Below are positions 8,361 to 17,441 of a DNA stretch of 64,000 nt, piece by piece. The stretch comes from Kocuria flava. Its GTDB lineage: Bacteria > Actinomycetota > Actinomycetes > Actinomycetales > Micrococcaceae. Made by a program: the position numbers and the translations under genes. The stretch covers positions 1 through 64,000 of the forward strand of contig NZ_CP013254.1 of assembly GCF_001482365.1 (NCBI RefSeq), given 5' to 3'. Position 1 is the stretch's first letter; each line of letters starts with the position of its first letter. Below the pieces are notes generated by a model. The model did not search any database and had not been told where the DNA came from. It saw nothing but the letters and a program-made list of their open reading frames with translations.

Positions 8361-9482
8361 TCAGGCGTGCACGCGGGCCGGACGGTCGGTGCGGTAGTGG
8401 GCGAGCTTGTCCTCGTCCACGGCGGTGCCCACGCCGGGCACCTCGGGCACGCGGATCCGGCCGTCGGCGATGACCAGCGGCTCGGCCAGCAGGTCGTCGG
8501 CCATGTCGAGGTAGTTGGACAGCTCACCGGCCCGCTTGGAGGTGTGGGCCAGGGCGGCGCCGAGGACCACGGAGGCGACCGTGCCGACCTGGGTGTCGAT
8601 CTGGTTGCCGACGTAGACGTCCACGCCCATGCCCTCGGCCATGCCGACGATCTTCAGGGACTCGGTGAAGCCGGTGCGGGCGGTCTTCACGGCCAGCAGG
8701 TTCGCCCCGCCGGTGAGGATCTCCCGGGCGGCCTCCCCGAGGTTGGGGGCGGACTCGTCGGCGGCGATCGGGATCGGGGAGCGCTCCACGAGCCGGCGCC
8801 GGCCGAGGACCTCGCGGGCGTCGTCGGGCTCCTCGAGGAACTGCAGGCCGAGGTCGGCGGTGCGCCGCAGCACCTCGGCGGCCTCGTTGGCGGACCAGCC
8901 GCGGTTGGCGTCCATGTAGATCTCGGCGTCCTCGCCCAGGCCCTCGCGCAGCACCCGGGCGGCCTCGACGTCCAGGGACAGCGGGCGGCGGCCGGTCTTG
9001 AGCTTGAAGGTGGTGATCCCGTAGGTCTCGCGGAACTCGAGGGCCAGGTCCAGCAGCTCGGCGGCGGGCTGGAAGCCGAGCATGTGGGAGACGCGCATCG
9101 AGTCGGTGTACCCGCCCAGCAGCTTCGACACCGGCTGCCCCAGGGCCTGGCCGATGACGTCCCACAGGGCGATGTCCACCGCGCCCTTGGCGGTCTCGTT
9201 GTGGACCGTGCGGGCCATCACCGCCTGGGCCTTCTCGCGGTCGAGGACGTCGAGGCCCACCAGCTGGGGGGCGAAGAGGTCCTGGACCACCGCCACGATC
9301 GACTTCTGCGTCTCCCCGTAGGTGTAGGGCCGCGGCGGGGTGTCGGCGGTGCCGACGATCCCGTCGTCGGTCGTGATGCGCACCAGCACGTGGTCGGCCT
9401 CGTGCACCGCGCCCGAGGCGAAGTGCAGGGGGTGGACGTAGGGGATGGTGTACGGGATCGCCTCGACGGCTGCGATCTTCAT
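8361..9482 (-). CDS. catB: Muconate cycloisomerase
   Basis: A 373-residue enolase-superfamily enzyme that cyclises cis,cis-muconate to muconolactone. Catalytic lysine motif K160-x-K162 (FKLKTG) and metal ligands D191 (YMDANRGW), E217 (FLEEP) and D242 (AADES) are all present, so the Mn2+ active site is intact. The ATG at 9482 follows GAGAAAGG at somewhat long spacing. It is transcribed with catC. The LysR gene lies upstream in the same direction rather than divergent, unlike the classic catR-catB pair. Confidence 0.93.
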   Translation of the reverse strand: MKIAAVEAIPYTIPYVHPLHFASGAVHEADHVLVRITTDDGIVGTADTPPRPYTYGETQKSIVAVVQDLFAPQLVGLDVLDREKAQAVMARTVHNETAKGAVDIALWDVIGQALGQPVSKLLGGYTDSMRVSHMLGFQPAAELLDLALEFRETYGITTFKLKTGRRPLSLDVEAARVLREGLGEDAEIYMDANRGWSANEAAEVLRRTADLGLQFLEEPDDAREVLGRRRLVERSPIPIAADESAPNLGEAAREILTGGANLLAVKTARTGFTESLKIVGMAEGMGVDVYVGNQIDTQVGTVASVVLGAALAHTSKRAGELSNYLDMADDLLAEPLVIADGRIRVPEVPGVGTAVDEDKLAHYRTDRPARVHA

Positions 9483-9640
9483 GGGCGGGCCTGTGCCTTT
9501 CTCGGGGACGGTCCGCGCGGCCCGGCGGGCCGGCGCTGCGCGGTGGGTCTGCGGGTCTCGGTCGGTCGGTGCTGCGCACCGGCCGGCGGCCCGCGCCGCT
9601 CCGCCGCCCCTGCGGGGTGCGGGCGCCGCGGGCCGGCCGG

Positions 9641-10522
9641 TCAGGGGGCGGGGCGGTCGGCGAGGACGAGGTCCAGGAAGTTGTGCAGCAGCACGGAGCG
9701 GTCCTCCCGGCGCCACGCGACGGCCAGCTCGATCTCGGGGGCGTCCTCGATCTCGCAGTAGACGACGTCCTCCAGCTGGAAGGCGCGCACGCTGGCCGGC
9801 ACGACCGCCACGCCCCCGCCGGCGGCCACGAAGGACAGCAGCGTGGAGGTCTCCCCCGTGACCTGCGCGATCCGGGGCTGGAAGCCGGAGCGCCGGCACA
9901 GGTCGGCGACCGTGCGGTGCAGCACCGACTCCGGCGGGTAGACCACGAAGCCGTGCTCCTGCAGCTCGTGCACCGCGACGGGACGGTCCCCGCCCAAAGG
10001 GCTGCCGGCCGGCAGCGCGAGCACGAGCGGCTCGCGGGCCACGGTGCGGTACTCGATCTCGGGGAAGGCCACGGGCGGGCGCAGCAGCGCCGCGTCGAGG
10101 GTGTGCTCCCGCAGCCCGGCCTCCATGGCGGGGGTGAGCATCTCGCCGTGCAGGGTCAGGGACAGCCCCGGCATGGCCTCCTTGGCCCGGCGCACGATCC
10201 CGGGCATCACCCCGTAGGTCGCCGACCCGGAGAAACCGACCCGCAGCACGCCGGTGGCGCCCTGGCCGACCTGGTAGACGTCGGCCTTGAGCCCCTCGAT
10301 CTCGTTGATGATCCGGCGTCCGCGCTCCAGCAGCACCTCGCCGGCCGCGGTCAGGTCGACGCGGCGGGTCGTGCGGTCTAGCAGGCGCACGCCCAGCTGC
10401 TCCTCGAGCTGGCGGATCTGCTGGGACAGGGGCGGCTGGGCCATGTGCAGGCGCTTGGCGGCCCGGCCGAAGTGGCGCTCCTCGGCGACGGCGATGAAGT
10501 AGTTGAGCTGCCGGATCTCCAC
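9641..10522 (-). CDS. catR: LysR-family regulator, CatR-like
   Basis: A 293-residue LysR-type regulator: winged helix-turn-helix in the first 60 residues (FGRAAKRLHMAQPPLSQQIRQLE) and a periplasmic-binding-like effector domain. GTG at 10522 is chosen because GGAGGAGG lies 9 bases before it and the protein then begins VEIRQLNYF, the usual LysR start. An in-frame ATG at 10600 would add 26 poor residues. It sits 158 bases upstream of catB in the same direction and is divergent from the flavin reductase gene. The expected inducer is muconate, inferred from position only. Confidence 0.8.
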   Translation of the reverse strand: MEIRQLNYFIAVAEERHFGRAAKRLHMAQPPLSQQIRQLEEQLGVRLLDRTTRRVDLTAAGEVLLERGRRIINEIEGLKADVYQVGQGATGVLRVGFSGSATYGVMPGIVRRAKEAMPGLSLTLHGEMLTPAMEAGLREHTLDAALLRPPVAFPEIEYRTVAREPLVLALPAGSPLGGDRPVAVHELQEHGFVVYPPESVLHRTVADLCRRSGFQPRIAQVTGETSTLLSFVAAGGGVAVVPASVRAFQLEDVVYCEIEDAPEIELAVAWRREDRSVLLHNFLDLVLADRPAP

Positions 10523-10708
10523 GGCGGACGTCCTCCTCCGGGCGCCGCGGTCCGTCCCGGGCGGGGGCCCGGGCACGCCCGACGACACTGATTGATCCAC
10601 AGACTACCCTCAATGCGGCCGATTAGGACAGTGTGAGGGATCATTCGGGCGGTCCCCCGGCCTCTCCAGTCCGTGGTCCGGCGGGCGGCGGCGTGGTCCA
10701 ATGGGGCC

Positions 10709-11323
10709 ATGCGCACCGACATCCCCGCCGACCGGCACGGCTCGTTCGCCCGGGCGGTCAAGGCCCTGGTCCTGCCGCGCCCCATCGCGTGGGTGAGCAC
10801 CCTCTCCGCGGCGGGGGTCGACAACCTCGCCCCGCACTCGTTCTTCACGGTGGCCTCGACGAGCCCCACCATCGTCCAGTTCGTCTCGACCGGGGAGAAG
10901 GACAGCCTGCGCAACGTGCGCGAGACCGGGGAGTTCGTGGTCAACCTGGCCCCGGCGCACCTGTTCGAGCAGGTCAACGCCACGGGCCCCGACTACCCGG
11001 CCGAGGTCAGCGAGTTCGACGCCGTGGGCCTGACCCGCGAGCCCTCCCGCACCGTGGCCGCCCCGCGGGTGGCCGAGTCCCCCGCCGCCGTCGAGTGCCG
11101 CCTGCACCGGGCGCCGCTGCGGATCGGGGACGGGTTCCTCGTCTTCGGCGAGGTCACCCACGTGGCCGTGGCCGAGGAGGCCATGGACGGGCGCGGCCCG
11201 CTCGCGACCGCGCTGCGCCCCCTCGCCCGGCTGGGCTACGACGAGTGGGCCGAGCTGGGGCCGGTGCGCTCGATCCGCCGCGTCCCCTACCGGGAGGCGG
11301 ACCCGGAGGCCGACCTGCCCTGA
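10709..11323 (+). CDS. Flavin reductase-like (FMN-binding split-barrel) protein
   Basis: A 204-residue protein of the flavin reductase-like split beta-barrel family: PRPIAWVSTLSAAG near residues 25-38, LAPHSFF, then STGEKDSLRNVRETGEFVVN. Members bind FMN; some are flavin reductases or DIM6/NTAB-type oxidoreductases. The substrate is unknown. The start is ATG 10709 with a TCCAAT box 6 bases before it and no Shine-Dalgarno sequence, suggesting a leaderless message. It is divergent from the LysR gene, so it may be under its control and belong to the aromatic module, but nothing in the sequence proves this. Confidence 0.8.
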   Translation: MRTDIPADRHGSFARAVKALVLPRPIAWVSTLSAAGVDNLAPHSFFTVASTSPTIVQFVSTGEKDSLRNVRETGEFVVNLAPAHLFEQVNATGPDYPAEVSEFDAVGLTREPSRTVAAPRVAESPAAVECRLHRAPLRIGDGFLVFGEVTHVAVAEEAMDGRGPLATALRPLARLGYDEWAELGPVRSIRRVPYREADPEADLP

Positions 11324-11338
11324 GCCCCGTCCCGCGGC

Positions 11339-13045
11339 TCAGACCTGCACGCCGAGGGCCTCCAGCCGCGCCCGCACCTCGCGGCGCAGGGTCTTGCCGA
11401 GCATCGTGCGGGGCAGGTCCTCGACCGCCACGATCCGCCGCGGCACCTTGTAGCGGGTGACCTTGCCGTAGCAGTGCTCGCGCAGGGCCTGCTCGTCGAG
11501 CACGGCCCCGGGGGCCAGGACCACGGCCGCGACCACGGCCTCCCCGCCGCGGCCGTCGTCGAGGCCGACCACGGCGGCGTCGGCCACGTCGTCGTGCAGC
11601 TTCAGGGCGGTCTCGACCTCGGTGGGGGCCACGTTGAACCCGCCGGTGATGATGACCTCCTTGATCCGGTCGACCACGCGCAGGAACCCGTCGTCGTCGA
11701 CCGTCACGACGTCGCCGGTGCGCAGCCAGCCGTCCTCCACGAGCACGCGGGCCGTCTCCTCCGGGCGCTTCCAGTAGCCGCGGAAGACCTGGGGGCCGCG
11801 CACCCACAGCTCCCCCTCGTGGCCGCGGGGCACGTCCTCGAGGGTCTCCGGGTCCACGAGGCGGATCTCCGTGGACGGGAAGGGCACCCCGATGGACCCG
11901 GCGCGGCGGGAGTCGTTGAGCGGGTTGCAGGCCACGAGCGGGGAGCACTCGGTGAGCCCGTAGCCCTCGACGAGCATCCCGCCGGTGGCCCGCTCCCAGC
12001 GCTCCACCAGCGGGACCGGCAGGGTCATCGCCCCGGAGACGGCCACGGCGATGCCCCGCAGGTCGGCGCCGCGCTCCTCGGCGGCGTCGAGCAGCTTCTC
12101 GTAGACGGGCGGGACGGCCGGCAGGACGGTGGGCCGCGAGCGCCGGAGGGCCTTGAGCACGAGGTCGGCCCGCACGGTGGGGAAGAGCACGAGCCGCGCC
12201 CCGAGGGACATCGCGAAGGTGACCCCGAGGGTCAGGCCGAAGGCGTGGAAGAGGGGCAGGACCCCGTGCACGACCTCGTCCTCCCCGGAGTGCAGCCAGT
12301 GCTGCCCCATCAGGGCGTTGGACTCGAGGTTGCGGTGGGTCAGCATCGCGCCCTTGGGCAGACCGGTGGTGCCGGAGGTGTACTGCAGCAGGGCGAGGTC
12401 GTGGGCGGTGGGCCGGGGGTGGTCGGCGGCCAGCGGCTCGGCGGCCACGAGCCGGCGCCACGGGATCGTGCCGGGGGCGGGGCCGGTGAGCTGGGCGCGG
12501 GAGGCGCGCGCCGCCGGCAGGGGCAGGCGCAGGGCCGCCCGGGTGCGCCGCGGCATCGCCTGGGTGACGTCCACGGCCACGACGGCGTCGAGACGCAGGT
12601 CCTCGGGCAGCGAGCGGATCCGGTCGGCGGCCCGGTCCCACACGATCGCCACGCGGGCGCCGTGGTCCTCGAACTGGTGGCGCAGCTCGGGGGCGGTGTA
12701 CAGGGGGTTGTGCTCGACGACGACGGCGCCCAGGCGCAGCACCGCGTAGAAGGCCACGATGTGCTGCGGGCAGTTGGGCAGCACGATCGCGACCCGGTCC
12801 CCGGCCGCCACGCCGAGCCGGCGCAGGCCCTCGGCGGCGCGCTCGACCTGCTCGCCCAGGCGGGCGTAGCTGGTGCGGGCGCCGAAGAACTCCAGGGCCG
12901 GGCGGTGGCCGTGGCGGGCGACCGAGCGCTCGAGCATGTGCACCAGCGAGGTCTCCGGGAGCTCGAGGTCGGCGGGCACGCCGGGGTCGTAGCTGGCGGT
13001 CCAGGGGCGGGCGCGCAGGAACTCGCGCGTGGAGGCGTCGGGCAT
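11339..13045 (-). CDS. fadD: Long-chain fatty-acid-CoA ligase (AMP-forming)
   Basis: A 568-residue ANL-superfamily enzyme that activates a carboxylate to its CoA thioester via an acyl-adenylate. Motifs: P-loop YTSGTTGLPKG, GYGLTECSP, LRTGDVV, and C-terminal DRIKEVIITGGFNV with catalytic Lys in LGKTLRR. The pattern is of medium/long-chain FadD rather than 4-coumarate or benzoate ligases, but chain length cannot be read from sequence. The ATG at 13045 has TAGTGT 7 bases upstream (minus strand) and no Shine-Dalgarno, so it is probably leaderless. It is divergent from the membrane protein at 13109. Confidence 0.85.
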   Translation of the reverse strand: MPDASTREFLRARPWTASYDPGVPADLELPETSLVHMLERSVARHGHRPALEFFGARTSYARLGEQVERAAEGLRRLGVAAGDRVAIVLPNCPQHIVAFYAVLRLGAVVVEHNPLYTAPELRHQFEDHGARVAIVWDRAADRIRSLPEDLRLDAVVAVDVTQAMPRRTRAALRLPLPAARASRAQLTGPAPGTIPWRRLVAAEPLAADHPRPTAHDLALLQYTSGTTGLPKGAMLTHRNLESNALMGQHWLHSGEDEVVHGVLPLFHAFGLTLGVTFAMSLGARLVLFPTVRADLVLKALRRSRPTVLPAVPPVYEKLLDAAEERGADLRGIAVAVSGAMTLPVPLVERWERATGGMLVEGYGLTECSPLVACNPLNDSRRAGSIGVPFPSTEIRLVDPETLEDVPRGHEGELWVRGPQVFRGYWKRPEETARVLVEDGWLRTGDVVTVDDDGFLRVVDRIKEVIITGGFNVAPTEVETALKLHDDVADAAVVGLDDGRGGEAVVAAVVLAPGAVLDEQALREHCYGKVTRYKVPRRIVAVEDLPRTMLGKTLRREVRARLEALGVQV

Positions 13046-13108
13046 GTCCCCGACACTACCCGCCGGGCCCGCCCGCCCGGGGTCCTCCCTTCCGTAGACT
13101 GCGGGACC

Positions 13109-14140
13109 ATGACCCCCTCCTCGACCCCCGGATCCCCCGTCCCGGACGACGCCGACGGCCCCGCCCCCTGGGCCGGGACCGGCTCCTCCTCCGCTCCCGG
13201 CCCAGGGGCCGGCGACGACGCCACGCGGCCGCTGCCGCCGGTCTCCCGGCTGCCGCGGAGCGGGGACCGGGACGCCGCCGACCGCGCCGGCGCGGAGCCC
13301 GGTGCCCCGGACCACGGCGTGGTGGACCACGGCGCCGACGAGGACTGGAGCTGGTACGACGACGACGAGCAGCACACCCGGCCGCTGCCGCCGGTGAGCG
13401 CCCGGGGCCGCGACGAGGACACCGCCCCGGTCCTGCCGGTGCACGGCGGCGGCGCGCAGGACACCGCCGTCCACGCCGCCGTCCCCTCCGCCGGGGTCCC
13501 CTCGGCGACCTCCTTCCCCGCGCCGGGCCCGCAGGCCGCTGCACCGTACGCCGGGGGCGGGGAGCCGTGGCGGACCGGCGAGCCGGACCCGGCGGCCCGG
13601 CTCGCGCGCCAGCGCGAGGAGTTCGGCGGGATGCAGCTCGTGCCCGGTTTCTTCGGCTGGCTCAGCGCGCTGGCCCTGACCTGGCTGCTGCTGGCACTGG
13701 CCGGGCTGGCGGCCGCCGCGCTGGGGCTGCGGCTGCAGGAGGGGATGGGCGGGGTCGTCGACGAGCTCGCCTCCGGGTCCCCCGCCGCGTGGACGGCCGC
13801 GGCCGCGCTGGGCGCGGTCGAGCTGCTCGCCTTCGTCGGCGGCGGCTACGCGGCGGGCCGGATGGCCCGCTTCTCCGGCGCCCGCCAGGGCGTCTCCGTG
13901 TGGCTGTGGTCGCTGCTGGGCCGCTCCGCGGCGACCGTCGCGGGCCTCGTGTGGGCGGACACGATCGGGCTGGCCCCGGTCGGGGTCTCCGCCCAGGCGC
14001 TGATCGGGGAGCTGCTCGTGCCGGGACTGCTCGCAGTCGTGGCCGTGCTCGCCGTGGACCTGCTCGGCGCCGTCCTCGGCGGGCTGTGGGGCACCCGCTA
14101 CCACCGCCGGGTCGACCGCTGGGGCGACACCGTTCGGTAA
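13109..14140 (+). CDS. Membrane protein with Pro/acidic cytoplasmic tail and repeated TRPLPPVS motif
   Basis: 343 residues, no family recognised. Residues 1-180 are low-complexity, rich in Pro, Ala, Gly and Asp, with an identical TRPLPPVS at 39-46 and 90-97, each preceded by acidic residues. From about 190 there are four hydrophobic segments with a small-residue-rich YrzE/TIGR04086-like look, ending in a basic tail. The repeated acidic-TRPL motif resembles threonine phosphorylation or FHA-docking sites; this is inference. The start is fixed by TAGACT 8 bases upstream (leaderless). It is divergent from fadD and precedes a two-component system by about 130 bases. Confidence 0.7.
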   Translation: MTPSSTPGSPVPDDADGPAPWAGTGSSSAPGPGAGDDATRPLPPVSRLPRSGDRDAADRAGAEPGAPDHGVVDHGADEDWSWYDDDEQHTRPLPPVSARGRDEDTAPVLPVHGGGAQDTAVHAAVPSAGVPSATSFPAPGPQAAAPYAGGGEPWRTGEPDPAARLARQREEFGGMQLVPGFFGWLSALALTWLLLALAGLAAAALGLRLQEGMGGVVDELASGSPAAWTAAAALGAVELLAFVGGGYAAGRMARFSGARQGVSVWLWSLLGRSAATVAGLVWADTIGLAPVGVSAQALIGELLVPGLLAVVAVLAVDLLGAVLGGLWGTRYHRRVDRWGDTVR

Positions 14141-14274
14141 CGTTGCGCCACGAAGGCCGTGTCGGCTTCGGCTCCCGCGGGGCGGCGGGCGAGAATCGGA
14201 CCACCTCGGTCCGCGCCGTTCCCCCACGCAGAGACCTGCGTCCGGCCCCGAGCAGCACCCCGGAGGAATTCACC

Positions 14275-14991
14275 ATGCCGTCCACGCTTGTCGCCGTCGT
14301 CGACGACCACGAGGTCGTCCGGGAGGGCGTCCGCCTCGTCTCCATGACCTCCCAGGCGGACGTCAAGCTCGTCGGCTCCGCCTCGACCGTCCCCGACCTG
14401 CTGGACCAGCTGGGCCGCGACCCCGGGAACCCGGCGCTGACCGGCCAGGGCGCCAAGCGCATCGAGTGCGAGGTCGTGCTGCTGGACCTCTCCCTCAACG
14501 ACCGCTCCCGGCCCTCGGCCAACGTCGAGGCGCTGCGGGCCGCGGGCATGAAGGTGCTGATCTTCAGCATCGGCGAGAATGCCGCCCTGATCCGGGAGGC
14601 CCTGCGCGCCGGGGCGCTGGGGCTGGTCCGCAAGTCCGACCCGCTCGAGCACGCCATCGAGGAGGCGCGCAACATCGCCGAGGGCAGGCCGGTGATCACC
14701 AAGGAGCTGGCGGCCGCGATCGACGGCGACGTCGAGTTCGCCCGCGCCAATCTCTCCCCCCGCGAGCAGGAGACCCTGCGCCTCTACGCGTCGGGCTTCG
14801 CCCAGGTGCAGGTCGCCCGGCGGATGGGGATCAAGCAGAGCGCCGTGAAGACCAACATCGACCGGATCCGCGAGAAGTACGCCCGCATCGGCCGTCCGGC
14901 GCCCACGAAGATCGACCTGCGCATCCGCGCGATCGAGGACGGGCTCGTGGAGCCCACCGCGGACATCACCACGGCGGAGAAGCACCTGTGA
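14275..14991 (+). CDS. Response regulator, NarL/LuxR type
   Basis: 238 residues: receiver domain with acidic pair D10-D11 and phosphoacceptor D71 in VVLLDLSL, then a LuxR-type helix-turn-helix (LSPREQETLRLYASGFAQVQVA). D71 is about 15 residues later than usual because of a loop insertion around 45-62, and the residues after the Asp (NDRSRPSANVEAL) are also unusual. GGAGGAATTCACC precedes the ATG. The histidine kinase follows at once, so the two form a pair; the signal is unknown. Confidence 0.88.
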   Translation: MPSTLVAVVDDHEVVREGVRLVSMTSQADVKLVGSASTVPDLLDQLGRDPGNPALTGQGAKRIECEVVLLDLSLNDRSRPSANVEALRAAGMKVLIFSIGENAALIREALRAGALGLVRKSDPLEHAIEEARNIAEGRPVITKELAAAIDGDVEFARANLSPREQETLRLYASGFAQVQVARRMGIKQSAVKTNIDRIREKYARIGRPAPTKIDLRIRAIEDGLVEPTADITTAEKHL

Positions 14992-15024
14992 CGCCCCGCC
15001 GCCGCCGGTGAGGCGGCCCGCCCC

Positions 15025-16320
15025 GTGAGCTCCGCCGCACCGCGTCCCGGCCTCGCCTACCGGCGGGTCCCGGCCCGTCCCCGCCGCGCCTCCGGCCTGG
15101 CCAAGGCCGCGCCGGCGGAGCTGGGCGTGAACTCGTACCGGATCCACCTGCTCGCCAACACCTGCCACGGCCTCGTCGTCGTCGCCCTCTTCCTCGAGGC
15201 GCTGACCATCCTCGAGGACCAGGTGCAGGCCTTCGCCCGCTGGCACCTGCTCCTGCTGCTCGCGCTGCTGCTCAACGGCGGCGTGTTGCTCGTGCAGGGC
15301 GCCCGGCAGCAGGTGCGGCGCTGGCCGGTGCTCGTGACCCCCGTGCTCGTGGTGCTGGCCGTGCTGGGCCTGCCCCTGGCCTGGACCGGGCAGGCCCCGC
15401 CCCAGGACCCGTGGGTCGAGCCGTTCATCCTCCTCGCCGCGGCGGCCACCGTGGTGGTGTGGCGGGTGCAGGTGGCCGTCGCGTTCCTGGTGGTCGTCAC
15501 CACCGGCTACGTCGCCGCGATGGTGCACACGGCCCGCGGGGTCGACACCATGGGCCTCGTCTTCGACGGCATGAGCCGGGTGGCCTTCGGGATCGTGCTG
15601 GCCGTGCTCGTCGGTCTCGTCTACCGGGGCGGGCAGAACGCCGACCGCACCTACGCGGAGGCGATCGCCCGGGAGCTGCAGCTGACCCGCACCCGCTCGC
15701 AGGCCGAGGAGCAGGAGCGGCTCGACGGGCTGATCCACGACAACGTCATGGCGGCCCTGCTCGACGCCGGGCGCGCCCCGGGGCCCGTCCAGCGCCGCAC
15801 CCGCACCCTCGCCCAGCGCGCGCTGGACGTGCTGGCCCTCGAGGAGCGGCGGGCCCGGGGCTCGGGCACCACGATGGTGCACACCCTGCTCGACGACCTG
15901 CTCGAGGCCCTCTCCCCGTGGCGCGGGCGCGTGCGGTTCAACAGCTTCACCCCCTACATCCGCCCGCCCGGGGAGCCGCGCCCGCTGATCCCCGTGGAGA
16001 CCGCCCAGGCCCTCGTGCAGGCGGTCACCGAGGCGGTCTCCAACAGCGCCCGCCACTCGGGCACCGCCGAGACCTTCGTGACGATGGACGGCGGGACCTG
16101 CCCGCCCACCCCCCTCAACCCGGAGGGCTACTACCTGCGCTTCGAGGTCGTCGACCGCGGCCGCGGCTTCCAGGTCCGCGGCGTGGACTCCCGCCGGCTC
16201 GGTCTGCGCGTGTCCATCGTGGGCAGCGTGGAGCACGTCGGCGGGGCGGTGGACGTGGACAGCGCCCCCGGGCGCGGCACCCGCGTGACGGTCCTGTGGC
16301 CCCGGGACGCGCAGCCGTGA
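15025..16320 (+). CDS. Membrane sensor histidine kinase (HisKA_3 type)
   Basis: 431 residues. Five or six hydrophobic segments lie between residues 44 and 205, then a dimerisation helix with EEQERLDGLIHDNV, the phosphoacceptor being H238, and a HATPase domain with N-box EAVSNSARHSG and G-box VDRGRGF. It is a NarX/DesK-like kinase with a membrane-embedded sensor and no extracellular domain, which suggests sensing of a membrane or lipid cue. The GTG start lies 33 bases after the regulator. Its stop overlaps the next gene by GTGA, so the three genes form one operon. Confidence 0.87.
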   Translation: MSSAAPRPGLAYRRVPARPRRASGLAKAAPAELGVNSYRIHLLANTCHGLVVVALFLEALTILEDQVQAFARWHLLLLLALLLNGGVLLVQGARQQVRRWPVLVTPVLVVLAVLGLPLAWTGQAPPQDPWVEPFILLAAAATVVVWRVQVAVAFLVVVTTGYVAAMVHTARGVDTMGLVFDGMSRVAFGIVLAVLVGLVYRGGQNADRTYAEAIARELQLTRTRSQAEEQERLDGLIHDNVMAALLDAGRAPGPVQRRTRTLAQRALDVLALEERRARGSGTTMVHTLLDDLLEALSPWRGRVRFNSFTPYIRPPGEPRPLIPVETAQALVQAVTEAVSNSARHSGTAETFVTMDGGTCPPTPLNPEGYYLRFEVVDRGRGFQVRGVDSRRLGLRVSIVGSVEHVGGAVDVDSAPGRGTRVTVLWPRDAQP

Positions 16321-17330
16321 TCTCCCACGCGATCTTCGGGCGGCTGACCACGGTCGCCACCGCCGTCTTCTTCCTCATCCCGCTGGTGCTCGGCGTGCTG
16401 CTCACCGACGAGATGGACAAGCCGGAGCTGATGCGCGCCGCGCTGGTCACCTACGTGGTCTCGGTGGCCCTCGTCGTCTTCCCCTACCCGCAGCGGCGGC
16501 TGCCGGACGTGCCCACGGTGCTGGGCGTGCTGCTGATGCTCGTGTCGATCCAGCGCTCCTACGACGCCCTGGACCCGGAGGCCCAGCTCTTCGGCGGGCA
16601 GTGGTTCACCCTGGGCTTCGACGGCTTCCTGGTGGCCCTGGGCGTGCGCCGGCGCGGCGGGTGGGGGTGGGCGACGCTCGTGATCGCCACCGCGATCTCC
16701 ACGACGTGGGGGGCCCGCTCCGCGGTCGGGGCCTGGGAGGCGGCCCTGAGCAACGCCGCGTCCGCGGCCCTGCTGCTGGCCAGCCAGCTCATCGCCCGCG
16801 AGTACGACCGCGCCTCGGTCGCGTTCGTCGAGGCCAGCGGCATGGTCCGTGCCGCCCGCGCCCACGACGAGGCGGAACAGGGCACCGTCCACGCCTCCGT
16901 GCGCCGGGTCCAGGAGGTCCGCCGGCTGGCGGGCGGGCTGCTCGAGCGGATCGCCCACGACCCCTCCCCCGTCACCGACCGCGAGCTCGAGCAGTTCCGG
17001 CTCACGGAGGCACAGCTGCGGGACTCGATCCGGGGCCGCTCCGTGGCCACGCCCTACCTGCTCGAGGCCGCGCGCGCGGCCCGCGGCCGCGGCGTGCAGG
17101 TCGACGTCCTCGACGAGCGCGGCGGGACCCTGCCCGGGCCGGTGCTGCGCTCGGCGACCCGACAGGCCATGGAGGTCCTGGGCGCGGCCCGCAGCGGGGC
17201 CGTGACGATCCGCGCGCTGCCGGCGGGGGACTCCGCCGCCGTGCTCATCGTCCACGACCGCGGCCCGGGCGACGACGAGCCCGTGGCGATCGAGATCGCC
17301 GACGGCACCGGCGAGGTCTCCCGCTTCTGA
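16317..17330 (+). CDS. Membrane protein with degenerate histidine-kinase-like C-terminus
   Basis: 337 residues, no exact family recognised. The N-terminal half has several membrane helices (about 10-165). The cytosolic half has a long helical region with YDRASVAFVEASGMVRAARAH and a final domain that follows the outline of a HATPase (ATRQAMEVLG..., then VLIVHDRGPGDDEP) but lacks a recognisable His box, N-box Asn and glycine-rich lid. It is therefore probably a non-catalytic partner of the kinase at 15025. The GTG start overlaps that gene's stop by four bases, so translation is coupled. Confidence 0.65.
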   Translation: MISHAIFGRLTTVATAVFFLIPLVLGVLLTDEMDKPELMRAALVTYVVSVALVVFPYPQRRLPDVPTVLGVLLMLVSIQRSYDALDPEAQLFGGQWFTLGFDGFLVALGVRRRGGWGWATLVIATAISTTWGARSAVGAWEAALSNAASAALLLASQLIAREYDRASVAFVEASGMVRAARAHDEAEQGTVHASVRRVQEVRRLAGGLLERIAHDPSPVTDRELEQFRLTEAQLRDSIRGRSVATPYLLEAARAARGRGVQVDVLDERGGTLPGPVLRSATRQAMEVLGAARSGAVTIRALPAGDSAAVLIVHDRGPGDDEPVAIEIADGTGEVSRF

Positions 17331-17441
17331 GCCCCCGCAGGCCGCCGGGTCCGCACTGCACCGGCCCCGCCCCGGCCCCTCGCGTCCACCGGCGGCGGCG
17401 GCCCGGCCCGCGGCCGCGACGGCGCTGCCTAGCGTGGGCCC

